10,553 nucleotides of DNA from an uncultured Flavobacteriales bacterium (GTDB lineage: Bacteria > Bacteroidota > Bacteroidia > Flavobacteriales > Crocinitomicaceae), in the NCBI GenBank assembly GCA_946886545.1, contig CAMPIU010000063.1, forward strand, positions 1-10,553. The letters run 5' to 3'. Below are positions 1-6,486 of this stretch, in pieces. The translations under genes were made by a program, and so were the position numbers. Each line of letters starts with the position of its first letter. The stretch's first letter is position 1. The notes below the pieces were generated by a model. The model had not been told where the DNA came from. It did no database searches and was given only the letters and a program-made list of their open reading frames with translations.

Positions 1-173
1 TGGAAACCATCTCTCATAGTTACACAGCATTGGAAGCAATTCAAAAAGAACTTTCTTTTCGTTCGCATCTTTCAGGAAATGAAGAGCTATTTAATGAGGA
101 AGTTGCCAATTACAGAACTGATTGTGAAATTCATGCAAATCAAGAACAAAAATTAATTTCAAAGTTTCCTTAA
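1..173 (+). CDS. 3' end of an unrecognised gene (partial, 5' end outside window)
   Basis: An open reading frame enters from the left edge (first complete codon at base 3) and stops at TAA 171-173, giving 56 residues that begin ETISHSYTAL and end KLISKFP. There is no in-frame ATG, so this is the C-terminal tail of a gene starting upstream. The tail is hydrophilic and charged, has one cysteine, and shows no membrane segment or motif I can name. Its stop codon overlaps that of the convergent ATL gene inside the tetranucleotide TTAA (170-173). I do not recognise the family. The support is an uninterrupted frame of normal-looking composition up to a stop placed exactly at the neighbouring gene's end. 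Confidence 0.55.
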   Translation, partial: ETISHSYTALEAIQKELSFRSHLSGNEELFNEEVANYRTDCEIHANQEQKLISKFP

Positions 174-529
174 TCCAGACCCAATTCTGTCATAGGATCC
201 CAAAAAATTTCTTTCCAATTTACAATTTGGTCGTTCAGGACGTCAATCCCATCCGATTTGAGCAATTCTTCCATTTTGGTTGGTGTTTCAAAATGCATTT
301 TTCCTGTCAGCAAACCATTTCTATTAACGACTCTTTGGGCCGGTACATTTTCCAGATTATGTGCAGCATTCATTGCCCAACCCACCATTCGGCTTCCGCT
401 TTTGGCACCTAAATACTTGGCAATTGCACCATAAGATGTGGCTCTTCCTTTCGGAATCAGTCGTACAACCTGATACACCCGATCAAAAAAATCAGCATTT
501 GCTTCGGAGAGTTTAATTGGTTTTACCAT
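170..529 (-). CDS. MGMT-family alkyltransferase-like (ATL) DNA-binding protein
   Basis: This 119-residue protein consists only of the DNA-binding domain of O6-alkylguanine-DNA alkyltransferases. Visible landmarks are the IPKGRATSYGAIA segment (residues 25-37, with the conserved Tyr33), the helix SRMVGWAMNA with the probable arginine finger Arg47, and the active-site region at 63-72. In true MGMT/Ogt enzymes that last motif is PCHRV; here it reads PAQRVV, so the alkyl-accepting cysteine is alanine. It should therefore not transfer alkyl groups. Known ATL proteins bind O6-alkylguanine, flip the base and pass the lesion to nucleotide excision repair, and I infer the same role here. The length matches ATL proteins such as E. 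coli YbaZ. It is a single gene convergent with the gene ending at 173 and divergent from the T9SS gene at 708. No clear Shine-Dalgarno or promoter was seen upstream. Confidence 0.92.
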   Translation of the reverse strand: MVKPIKLSEANADFFDRVYQVVRLIPKGRATSYGAIAKYLGAKSGSRMVGWAMNAAHNLENVPAQRVVNRNGLLTGKMHFETPTKMEELLKSDGIDVLNDQIVNWKEIFWDPMTELGLD

Positions 530-540
530 GACTTAAAATT

Positions 541-655
541 AATTGAAAATGGAGAATCGTAAAATTGAAAAGAGGAAAACATGTATTTTATTGATTTCTA
601 AAACGATGCCCCTCTTTTCATCCCGATAGCTATGACTCCATTTTAATTTTCAATT
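541..655. repeat. nested imperfect inverted repeat in the ATL/T9SS intergenic gap
   Basis: The inner arms TGAAAAGAGG (566-575) and CCTCTTTTCA (611-620) are perfect 10-bp reverse complements around a 35-bp loop. The outer arms AAAATGGAG (546-554) and CTCCATTTT (636-644) pair over 9 bp. A further pair, AATTG (541-545) with CAATT (651-655), is offset by a 6-base bulge. Inside the right arm, CCCGATAGCTAT (622-633) is one and a half sides of the CCCGATAGCTATCGGG palindrome that I recall as a frequent intergenic repeat in Bacteroidota. The element has no coding potential. It may be a decayed MITE- or REP-like repeat or a folded RNA end; its identity is inference. Confidence 0.5.
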
Positions 656-707
656 CCTCCTGTAACGTTTATTATTCAGGCTTGTTATAGAAGTAAATCC
701 AAAAGCC

Positions 708-1028
708 ATGAAAACCGCAGTTTTATTAGGTGGGCTACTCCTTATTTCCAGCTCATTATCCGCACAAAGTACTGATCCTCCTGAAGAAAGCCAATTGCAA
801 GAGTGGGAATTGAAAGTGTATCCGAATCCGACAAGTGATTTATTGATGATTTCCTCCTCCCTGGAAATTAAAGATGTGACATTAATTGACTTAAATGGCC
901 AGGTCTTGAAAAACCATGCTATGCCAAACTGGTGTTATTCACTCCATGATTTACCGGCAGGATGGATCTTTGTTTACATTGAAAGTGTGGACGGACGAGT
1001 CGAAAAGAAAAACGTTTATAAGAATTAA
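708..1028 (+). CDS. small secreted protein consisting mainly of a T9SS type A sorting domain
   Basis: This 106-residue protein has a clear Sec signal peptide (positively charged start, hydrophobic run at 4-18, probable cleavage after SAQ at 18-20), a short acidic linker (21-34), and then a type A C-terminal sorting domain filling the rest. Hallmarks of the domain are KVYPNPTSDLL (36-46), the LIDLNGQVL strand pair (59-67), DLPAGWIFVYI (81-91) and the basic end VEKKNVYKN. The domain directs proteins through the type IX secretion system in Bacteroidota and is normally removed and replaced by a lipopolysaccharide anchor. T9SS cargo usually carries a large functional domain before it; here almost nothing lies between the signal peptide and the sorting domain. 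It could be a functional mini-protein, a remnant of a larger gene, or a decoy. The stop is followed at once by a strong terminator, so it is probably monocistronic. Confidence 0.88.
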   Translation: MKTAVLLGGLLLISSSLSAQSTDPPEESQLQEWELKVYPNPTSDLLMISSSLEIKDVTLIDLNGQVLKNHAMPNWCYSLHDLPAGWIFVYIESVDGRVEKKNVYKN

Positions 1029-1033
1029 ATTTT

Positions 1034-1073
1034 ACTTAGGTGCGCGATTAATCGGGCACCTAAGTGTTTTTTT
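1034..1073 (+). terminator. rho-independent terminator of the T9SS sorting-domain gene
   Basis: A perfect 10-bp stem, ACTTAGGTGC (1034-1043) with GCACCTAAGT (1056-1065), encloses a 12-base loop that contains the small palindrome CGATTAATCG. The stem is followed by a run of seven T (1067-1073). It begins 5 bp after the stop codon of the gene at 708-1028, which fits an intrinsic terminator on the plus strand. Confidence 0.9.
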
Positions 1074-1085
1074 ATAAGCATATTC

Positions 1086-1093
1086 TACATTTG
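1086..1093 (+). promoter_or_regulatory. putative Bacteroidota -7 promoter element for the DUF486 gene
   Basis: TACATTTG is an exact match to the TAnnTTTG -7 consensus of Bacteroidota primary sigma factors. It lies 14 bp before the ATG at 1108 and just after the upstream terminator, where a new promoter is expected. No convincing TTG -33 element is visible, since that position falls in the terminator T-tract. The leader would be only a few bases long. This is motif evidence alone. Confidence 0.4.
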
Positions 1094-1107
1094 TAAGAAA
1101 CGGAATC

Positions 1108-1479
1108 ATGAGAGCGCTTCTTACTATTGCATTATTACTAATTTCCAATTCATTCATGACCTACGCCTGGTATGGTCATTTGCGAGATAATGCAGATGCA
1201 AAAAGAACCGGAATCTGGGTCTTTGCAATTACGATTTTAACCAGCTGGGGAATCGCTTTCTTCGAGTATATTTTTATGGTTCCGGCAAACAAATTGGGTT
1301 ACCAGGGAAATGGCGGACCGTTTTCACTGATCCAATTAAAGATCATCCAGGAAGTAGCCTCTATTCTCATCTTTATGGTTTTTTCCCTGATCTTTTTCAA
1401 GGACGAAGCTCTCAAATGGAATCACGCAGTGGCTTTTTTATTGATCCTGATTGCGGTTTATCTGGTTTTTAAAAAATGA
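1108..1479 (+). CDS. DMT-family (DUF486) small integral membrane protein
   Basis: This is a 123-residue inner-membrane protein with four predicted hydrophobic helices at about 3-21, 36-56, 82-98 and 105-121. The signature is the segment FEYIFMVPANKLGY (52-65), followed by QLKIIQEV (76-83), which together mark the DUF486 group of the drug/metabolite transporter superfamily. Members are about 110-125 residues long, resemble half-transporters, and have no well-established substrate. The start at 1108 puts a hydrophobic helix directly at the N-terminus, as is usual in the family. The gene follows a terminator and a putative promoter, so it is probably transcribed alone. Its stop at 1477-1479 faces the end of the glycan locus across 34 bp with no obvious bidirectional hairpin. 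A role in glycan export cannot be inferred from position, because the two converge. Confidence 0.87.
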   Translation: MRALLTIALLLISNSFMTYAWYGHLRDNADAKRTGIWVFAITILTSWGIAFFEYIFMVPANKLGYQGNGGPFSLIQLKIIQEVASILIFMVFSLIFFKDEALKWNHAVAFLLILIAVYLVFKK

Positions 1480-1513
1480 TGCAGGGTGCGATACATTGCG
1501 ATCCTCACATTTG

Positions 1514-2104
1514 TTATTTAATCATTTTCAAAAAAGTCAGCCACATGATTTTGATATCCTGAGCCAAGGTTGGATTAGCAATATACTTTTTATTCAACTC
1601 GATTTTGGCAGGCATAATTTCATTGATGTAGGTTTCTCTCGGATTTTCAGATTGTCCTAACAATTCATTTTCTTTGAAATATTCCAGGGAAGCATAATCG
1701 GTAATACCAGGTTTTACAGTTAGTACTTTGCGTTGATCGGATGTATACAAATCGACGTATTCCTGGACTTCCGGCCGGGGACCAACAATACTCATTTCGC
1801 CGGTCAATACATTTAAGAATTGCGGAAACTCATCCAGTTTGGATTTCCGGATAAAATAGCCCACACGCGTTATTCGCGGATCACGCATACCAACAGTCAA
1901 TTTTCCCAATTTATCCGCATCCACACGCATGGTACGAAATTTCCATAATCTGAATGAAATGCCGTTCTTTCCAACTCGTTTCTGGCGATAGAATGCTCCT
2001 CCTTTACTTTCCAAAATGATAGCCAAACTTATCAATATTCCAAACGGAAGAAAAACAGATAAAATGATCAGAGAAACGAAGATATCAAACAAGCGTTTCA
2101 TCAT
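1514..2104 (-). CDS. PglC/WbaP-type sugar transferase (polyprenyl-phosphate phosphoglycosyl transferase)
   Basis: This 196-residue protein is a small monotopic phosphoglycosyl transferase. It moves a sugar-1-phosphate from a UDP-sugar to undecaprenyl phosphate at the cytoplasmic face of the inner membrane, the first committed step of glycan assembly. Visible features are KRLFD (3-7), a long hydrophobic re-entrant helix (about 8-31), WKFRTMR (54-60), the catalytic Asp-Glu pair D91-E92 in KLDEFPQFLNVL, and the following GEMSIVGPRPE (102-112). The length matches the PglC-type catalytic core, without the extra N-terminal membrane domain of WbaP or WcaJ. Its start overlaps the aminotransferase stop by 4 bp (ATGA), so the two are probably translationally coupled. 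A second Met at residue 2 could also serve as start. The sugar is unknown; the preceding aminotransferase suggests a 4-amino sugar derived from UDP-GlcNAc. Confidence 0.93.
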   Translation of the reverse strand: MMKRLFDIFVSLIILSVFLPFGILISLAIILESKGGAFYRQKRVGKNGISFRLWKFRTMRVDADKLGKLTVGMRDPRITRVGYFIRKSKLDEFPQFLNVLTGEMSIVGPRPEVQEYVDLYTSDQRKVLTVKPGITDYASLEYFKENELLGQSENPRETYINEIMPAKIELNKKYIANPTLAQDIKIMWLTFLKMIK

Positions 2105-3312
2105 CCCAATACTTTTTTAACAGCTATTTTAACTGCCTGAATTACGGTTTGAACCTGATCATCCGTCAAATCAAAAAATACCGGCAAAGTAATCTCATTA
2201 GCGTACTTATCCCAGGATTCCGGGTAATCTTCCATTTTATAACCTCTTTTTTTATAAGCTGTCAAAATAGGAAGCGGTTGAAAATGTACATTCACGGATA
2301 CATCCTGATCAAAAATCGCCTGCATAATCGCATCTCTTTGTGCTTCGGAAGCCCCTGCGATCCGCAATTGATACAAGTGATAACATGTTTCCCTTTTTTC
2401 ATCTTTTAATTTGGGAAGAATGGCCCAGGATTCATTTTTCAACCCTTCATTATATGCCAGGCAAATCGCTTTTCTTCGATCCATATTTTCCTGGAAGCGA
2501 TCCAATTCTACTAATCCGATTGCCGCCTGAATATCGGTCATATTGCATTTAAAGCCGGGCTCCTCAACATCATAGCGCCAATTTCCTTTCTGTGCTTTCG
2601 CCAGTGCGTCCTTGCTTTGACCGTGAAGAATTTTGATGCACAATTCTTTGTAGATCGCTTCATGATCAAAATCGTCCGGCAAATTAATCGACATGGTTCC
2701 GCCTTCTGCAGTTGTCAGATTCTTTACAGCGTGAAATGAAAAACAGCTGATATCCGCTATGCTGCCGGATCGTTTTCCATCATAAGTCGCACCGAAAGAA
2801 TGTGCTGCATCCGATGCTACTAAAATGCGTCCCAATTTTTTTTGATAATCCGAATTCCCCTTGAACAAACTTTTTATTGATGGATCGTTTACAATCTCAA
2901 AAATTGCATCGTAATCGCATGGAAAACCTGCAATATCCACCGGCATAATCACTTTCGTTTTTGAAGTAATTGCTTTACGGATTGCCTCGGCAGAAATATT
3001 AAAATCATCCGGGTTGATATCCACCATGACCGGTTTTGCGCCGGTATGGATTACTACATTCGCAGAAGCGCAATAAGTAATTGCGGGAATAATCACCTCA
3101 TCTCCGGGTCCAATTCCCCACCAGCGCAATACAACCTCCATCCCTGCTGTCCAGGAATTGACTGCAACAGTGCACTTGTTTCCGCAATACTCGGTCAATA
3201 GTTTTTCAAACAACTTCGTTCTCGGGCCTGTTGTGATCCAACCGGAAGTTAAAGCTTTCGTTACTTCATCAATTACTCGTTGATCTATTCTGGGAGGTGA
3301 AAACGGAATCAT
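2101..3312 (-). CDS. DegT/DnrJ/EryC1/StrS-family PLP-dependent sugar aminotransferase
   Basis: This 403-residue fold-type I aminotransferase acts on nucleotide-linked keto-sugars. The PLP-binding lysine is Lys197 in SFHAVKNLTTAEGG, the cofactor-pyridine aspartate is Asp168 in DAAHSFGA, and GWITTGPRTKLFE (24-36) is the N-terminal signature. That signature, together with the MIPFSPPRID start, resembles the ArnB/PglE group (C4 aminotransferases on 4-keto-6-deoxy sugars) more than the WbpE group (C3 aminotransferases), but the distinction is from memory and tentative. Residues about 138-164 form an extra charged segment before Asp168, which makes the protein slightly longer than the usual 370-390; I believe this is common in Bacteroidota homologues. 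It overlaps the phosphoglycosyl transferase by 4 bp. No 4,6-dehydratase or N-acetyltransferase, the usual PglF and PglD partners, lies in the window. Confidence 0.92.
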   Translation of the reverse strand: MIPFSPPRIDQRVIDEVTKALTSGWITTGPRTKLFEKLLTEYCGNKCTVAVNSWTAGMEVVLRWWGIGPGDEVIIPAITYCASANVVIHTGAKPVMVDINPDDFNISAEAIRKAITSKTKVIMPVDIAGFPCDYDAIFEIVNDPSIKSLFKGNSDYQKKLGRILVASDAAHSFGATYDGKRSGSIADISCFSFHAVKNLTTAEGGTMSINLPDDFDHEAIYKELCIKILHGQSKDALAKAQKGNWRYDVEEPGFKCNMTDIQAAIGLVELDRFQENMDRRKAICLAYNEGLKNESWAILPKLKDEKRETCYHLYQLRIAGASEAQRDAIMQAIFDQDVSVNVHFQPLPILTAYKKRGYKMEDYPESWDKYANEITLPVFFDLTDDQVQTVIQAVKIAVKKVLG

Positions 3313-3328
3313 TGCATTATTTTTAAAT

Positions 3329-3364
3329 CAAAGTTAACCAAAAATATACGGGGTAAATTACAAA
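3329..3364 (-). promoter_or_regulatory. putative promoter(s) for the aminotransferase / phosphoglycosyl transferase pair
   Basis: In the 80-bp gap upstream of the aminotransferase, the minus strand carries two exact TAnnTTTG matches: TATTTTTG (3339-3346) and TAACTTTG (3329-3336). A TTTG lies upstream at 3361-3364. The spacings from TTTG are 14 and 24 bp, so neither fits the usual 17-23 bp perfectly. The gap is the largest in the locus, which supports an internal promoter. The evidence is motif only. Confidence 0.35.
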
Positions 3365-3392
3365 GCAGATAAAACAAGGCACTGCTCATATT

Positions 3393-4616
3393 TTAAGCAT
3401 TTAATGTTTTCAGAAAGTTCGAAGCGATCACATCCCGATTGAATTGACTTTCGGCATATTTTCTGCCCTTCTTCCCCATTTCTCTTGCTAATTCAGGATT
3501 ATCGGCAAGGAGTAACACATTTTCTGCCAAAACAGCAGCATTTTCAGGTTCAACAAAAATAGCAGCCTGAGCCTTATCTACAAAATGGAATCTCGCTTCA
3601 CCGTTCACACCCAGAAGAATCGGAATTTCCATTGCCAATGTTTCAAACACTTTTGATGGGATCGCTCCCTCAAATAAATCCAATTTCCTGAGTGGAATAA
3701 CCGCAACGTTGATTTCCTTCAAAACACCCGGCATTTCAGATTTATCAACCGGAGGTAAAAAATGAACATTTGTCACGTTCAATTCTTCTTTCAATTGCAA
3801 CAGCCGCTCTTTTTCCGGACCTGCCCCCTGAATAATAAATTGAATTTCGGGACGGTTTTCTACCAACTTAGCAGCGTTCAAAATCACATCCAATCCCTGG
3901 GCATAACCAACAACCCCTCCGTAGAAAAATAAAATATCGGATTCTTTCAGCCCGTTTCTTTTGCGGTACCCGATCGTTTCGATTTCAGCCGGATTGTAAT
4001 AACTTAAATCCACTCCATTCGGAAGCCAAACCACCTTTTTTTCGGGGAATCTTTTCGAGATATCATCCACAATTCCTTGTGTTTGCCCGGTAATCAAGTA
4101 AGATCTCCGATAACACTTAGCTTCCAGCCGATAAGCCATTCCCAGTAAGAACTTATTGGTAACCAAACCTAGTTTTTCTGCACTTTCCGGCCACAAATCA
4201 GAGACATTAAAAATAAGTTTTGCCTTCAATTTCCTGGAAAGTCTCATAGCGGAATATCCTAAGAATAAAGGGGGTGATTCCACCATTAGAAAGTCGAAGT
4301 TTTCCAATTTCTTACCTCTTCTGCAAGACGTAAACACAAAACTGAAATAATTGAGTAAGCGTTTAACAATTCCTTTGGAATCAGAAACATAAATTTTTGA
4401 TCTATGAACCGGAATCCCGTCAATTACTTCCTCCAATATCTTTCCGTTCTTATACGCTTCATGGATTTCCATTTTTGGATAATTGGGCATTGCAGTGAGC
4501 ACTTCTACATGCATCCCTTTGGCCTTTAAACGAACAGCCAATTCATGCAATCGATTTTGCGGAGCACCAATTTCAGGCGGATAATACTGGGTTAAGATCA
4601 ATAATCTGAGCCCCAT
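3393..4616 (-). CDS. GT4-family glycosyltransferase (WbuB-like)
   Basis: This 407-residue GT-B fold retaining glycosyltransferase is predicted to be cytoplasmic and to add a nucleotide-activated amino sugar to the lipid-linked acceptor. The N-terminal domain starts with LLILTQYYPPEIGAPQNRL (5-23) and has LTAMPNYP (40-47), typical of the WbuB-like branch of GT4. The hinge region is WLPNGVD (197-203). The C-terminal donor domain shows FFYGGVVGYAQGLD (230-243), IIQGAGPEKERL (261-272) and EGAIPSKVFETLAM (316-329), the nucleotide-sugar binding loop. WbuB itself is associated with N-acetylfucosamine transfer in E. coli O-antigen clusters, but the genes that make UDP-FucNAc are absent here, so the donor is unknown. 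The start overlaps the preceding epimerase stop by one base (TGATG). It is the only glycosyltransferase besides the initiating enzyme in the locus. Confidence 0.93.
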   Translation of the reverse strand: MGLRLLILTQYYPPEIGAPQNRLHELAVRLKAKGMHVEVLTAMPNYPKMEIHEAYKNGKILEEVIDGIPVHRSKIYVSDSKGIVKRLLNYFSFVFTSCRRGKKLENFDFLMVESPPLFLGYSAMRLSRKLKAKLIFNVSDLWPESAEKLGLVTNKFLLGMAYRLEAKCYRRSYLITGQTQGIVDDISKRFPEKKVVWLPNGVDLSYYNPAEIETIGYRKRNGLKESDILFFYGGVVGYAQGLDVILNAAKLVENRPEIQFIIQGAGPEKERLLQLKEELNVTNVHFLPPVDKSEMPGVLKEINVAVIPLRKLDLFEGAIPSKVFETLAMEIPILLGVNGEARFHFVDKAQAAIFVEPENAAVLAENVLLLADNPELAREMGKKGRKYAESQFNRDVIASNFLKTLNA

Positions 4617-5695
4617 CAGCTTCTTGGATTTTTATGGTTCAAAATCGGTTCTATCATTAATTGAGCTGCATTTCCTTCACCAAAATAGCTCAAGCGCTCT
4701 CTCGTCGGATTAAAGTTTTTGATAGCATCCATGATCTTATGTTCATTTGCACCAACCAGGATATTCCAGCCATTACTAACTGTTTCAACCCATTCCGTTT
4801 CATCTCTCATTGTAATACAAGGAATCCCCAAAAAGAAAGCTTCTTTCTGAATGCCTCCGCTATCTGTTACAATTTTCTTAGCTGTCGATTCCAAACGTAC
4901 CATGTCCAAATATCCCACCGGCTCTATCACTCTAATATGATCTTCCAGTTTTAATCCGTAATCCGCGATGTATTTTAACGTTCTGGGATGCAAGGGCAAA
5001 ACAGTCAATTCTTTACACGCATTTAAACCTGCCACAATCCCGGTCAGCCTCTCCAAACTGTTTGTGTTTTCAGCCCGGTGAATCGTACACAATAAAAACC
5101 CTTTCTCCTGAAGTTGAAGTTCTTCAAGAATAGCACTCTTTTCACGCGCAATCTTAGTGAAATGCAAAATACCGTCATACATGACATCACCAACCAAGTG
5201 AACACCCTTGGTAATTCCTTCATTTTTCAAATGATCAACAGCAGTCTGCGTTGGAACAAACAATAAATCAGAAATATGGTCTGTCAGGATCCGATTTTGT
5301 TCTTCCGGCATTGCCTTATTAAAACTTCTCAGACCTGCTTCCACGTGAATCACCGGAATCAATAACTTAGATGCGGCCAAAGATCCGGCAATCGTAGAAT
5401 TGGTATCGCCATAAACCAAAACGAAATCAGGTTTTTCGATTTCCAATACCTTTTCAATTTCCGCCAGCATTGCACCTGTCATTGCACCATGTGAGCCTGA
5501 ACCAATATTTAAGTGATACTTGGGGTTCGGAATGTTTAATTCTTCAAAGAAAACATCCGACATATTGGCATCGTAATGCTGCCCGGTATGAACTAAAATT
5601 TCATCAAAATACTTACTGAATGTTGAAGAGACAGCAGCCGCTTTTATAAACTGAGGCCTTGCGCCTAAAATTGTTACGATTTTTAACCTTTCCAT
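4616..5695 (-). CDS. wbpI: non-hydrolysing UDP-GlcNAc-type 2-epimerase (WecB superfamily, WbpI-like)
   Basis: This 359-residue cytosolic enzyme inverts C2 of a UDP-N-acetylamino sugar. The motifs ILGARPQFIKAA (9-20), HTGQHYDANMS (36-46), YGDTNST (95-101, Asp97), HVEAGLRS (117-124, Glu119), MPEEQNR (129-135, Glu131/132), HRAENTNS (206-213, His206) and TDSGGIQKEAFF (277-288) supply the catalytic and UDP-binding residues of the family. RDETEW (297-302) replaces the RxxTERPE of classical WecB/MnaA. As I remember them, this and the N-terminal block match WbpI, the UDP-2,3-diacetamido-glucuronate 2-epimerase of Pseudomonas aeruginosa O5, much better than WecB or FnlC. The HisH/HisF-like neighbours point the same way, since they accompany WbpI in that O-antigen cluster. 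The exact substrate remains inferred; plain UDP-GlcNAc 2-epimerase is the alternative. It overlaps the GT4 gene by one base. Confidence 0.9.
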   Translation of the reverse strand: MERLKIVTILGARPQFIKAAAVSSTFSKYFDEILVHTGQHYDANMSDVFFEELNIPNPKYHLNIGSGSHGAMTGAMLAEIEKVLEIEKPDFVLVYGDTNSTIAGSLAASKLLIPVIHVEAGLRSFNKAMPEEQNRILTDHISDLLFVPTQTAVDHLKNEGITKGVHLVGDVMYDGILHFTKIAREKSAILEELQLQEKGFLLCTIHRAENTNSLERLTGIVAGLNACKELTVLPLHPRTLKYIADYGLKLEDHIRVIEPVGYLDMVRLESTAKKIVTDSGGIQKEAFFLGIPCITMRDETEWVETVSNGWNILVGANEHKIMDAIKNFNPTRERLSYFGEGNAAQLMIEPILNHKNPRS

Positions 5696-5715
5696 TAATC
5701 TGCAAAATAAACTAT

Positions 5716-6486
5716 TTACTTGGAAATACTTGAATAAATTCTGCTTAAAGAAGCACGGTCAGGATATGAAATCAGCACGGCCTGGTGTTTTCCATGAAAA
5801 ACAAACATACTTCCTGCAGCCACTGCCGATGCTCCTGCTTTAATTGCCTGGCACAAGTGATCAATCGTTCCAGCACCACCGGAAGCTATGACAGGGATTT
5901 TTACCACCTCTCGAATAGCTTGAATCAATTCCAGATCATACCCCTTTCCGGTACCTTCCCTGTCAATCGAATGAATCAAAATTTCCCCCACTCCGATTTC
6001 GTCCAACTCTTTTGAAAAATCAATCGGATCCAGGTCCGTGGGTTTTGTTCCTGAATGTGTCCATAAGCGGTATTGGCCGGAGTGATTTTTCCGAATATCC
6101 AGCGAAACACAAATACTTGAGCTCCCAAACTCATTCACTGCCTGCTTTAAAAGCTCCGGATTTTTAAAAACTTCGGAACCGATTATTACCTTTTCGATTC
6201 CGATCTGAATGATTTTGCGGATATCTTCTATCGTTTTTATTCCTCCCCCATAAGACAACGGCATAAAGCATTCTTCTGCAATTTCTTTCAGTAATTTAAA
6301 TGGGATTTCAGAGTCTTTAACCGAGGCATCTATATCCAAAAAAACGAGTTCATCTACCTCTTTTTCATTGAAAATGCGGATTGCATTCAAGGGATCTCCA
6401 ATATATCTTGGGTTCTGGAATTGAACGGTTTTAACAAGAGCCCCATTTTGAAGCAAAAGAACCGGAATACAACGTGGTAAAGCCAT
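5716..6486 (-). CDS. wbuZ: HisF-like acetamidino-sugar modification protein (AglZ/HisF2/WbuZ type)
   Basis: This 256-residue TIM-barrel protein is a paralogue of HisF, the cyclase subunit of imidazole glycerol phosphate synthase. Phosphate-binding loops are visible as YGGGIKT (79-85) and ASGGAGT (201-207). At the first catalytic position of true HisF (Asp11, motif CLDVKDG) this protein has Leu11 in VLLLQNG, while Asp130 (SLDIRK) is kept. The segments LVKTVQFQNPRYIGDP (17-32) and AGSMFVFHGKHQAVLISYP (224-242) are hallmarks of the WbuZ/HisF2 branch, found in O-antigen clusters beside HisH-like WbuY and the amidotransferase WbuX/WbpG. There the HisH/HisF pair is thought to make and channel ammonia for an acetamido-to-acetamidino conversion. 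It overlaps hisH by one base (TGATG). A role in histidine synthesis is unlikely from the missing Asp11 and the context. No WbuX/WbpG gene is in the window. Confidence 0.9.
   Translation of the reverse strand: MALPRCIPVLLLQNGALVKTVQFQNPRYIGDPLNAIRIFNEKEVDELVFLDIDASVKDSEIPFKLLKEIAEECFMPLSYGGGIKTIEDIRKIIQIGIEKVIIGSEVFKNPELLKQAVNEFGSSSICVSLDIRKNHSGQYRLWTHSGTKPTDLDPIDFSKELDEIGVGEILIHSIDREGTGKGYDLELIQAIREVVKIPVIASGGAGTIDHLCQAIKAGASAVAAGSMFVFHGKHQAVLISYPDRASLSRIYSSISK

Noticed and set aside
1480..1513. Bidirectional terminator between the convergent DUF486 and phosphoglycosyl transferase genes
   Set aside because: Only a short direct repeat (TGCGAT twice) is visible; no hairpin with a T-tract was found.
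3364..3386. Possible terminator after the GT4 gene (AGCAG/CTGCT arms)
   Set aside because: The stem is only 5 bp with a 13-base loop and there is no T-tract on the minus strand.
4616..5695. FnlC (UDP-FucNAc pathway 2-epimerase), suggested by the WbuB-like neighbour
   Set aside because: The motifs IGARPQFIKA-like start, HTGQHYDANMS and RDETEW fit WbpI as I remember it and not FnlC, and fnlA and fnlB are absent.
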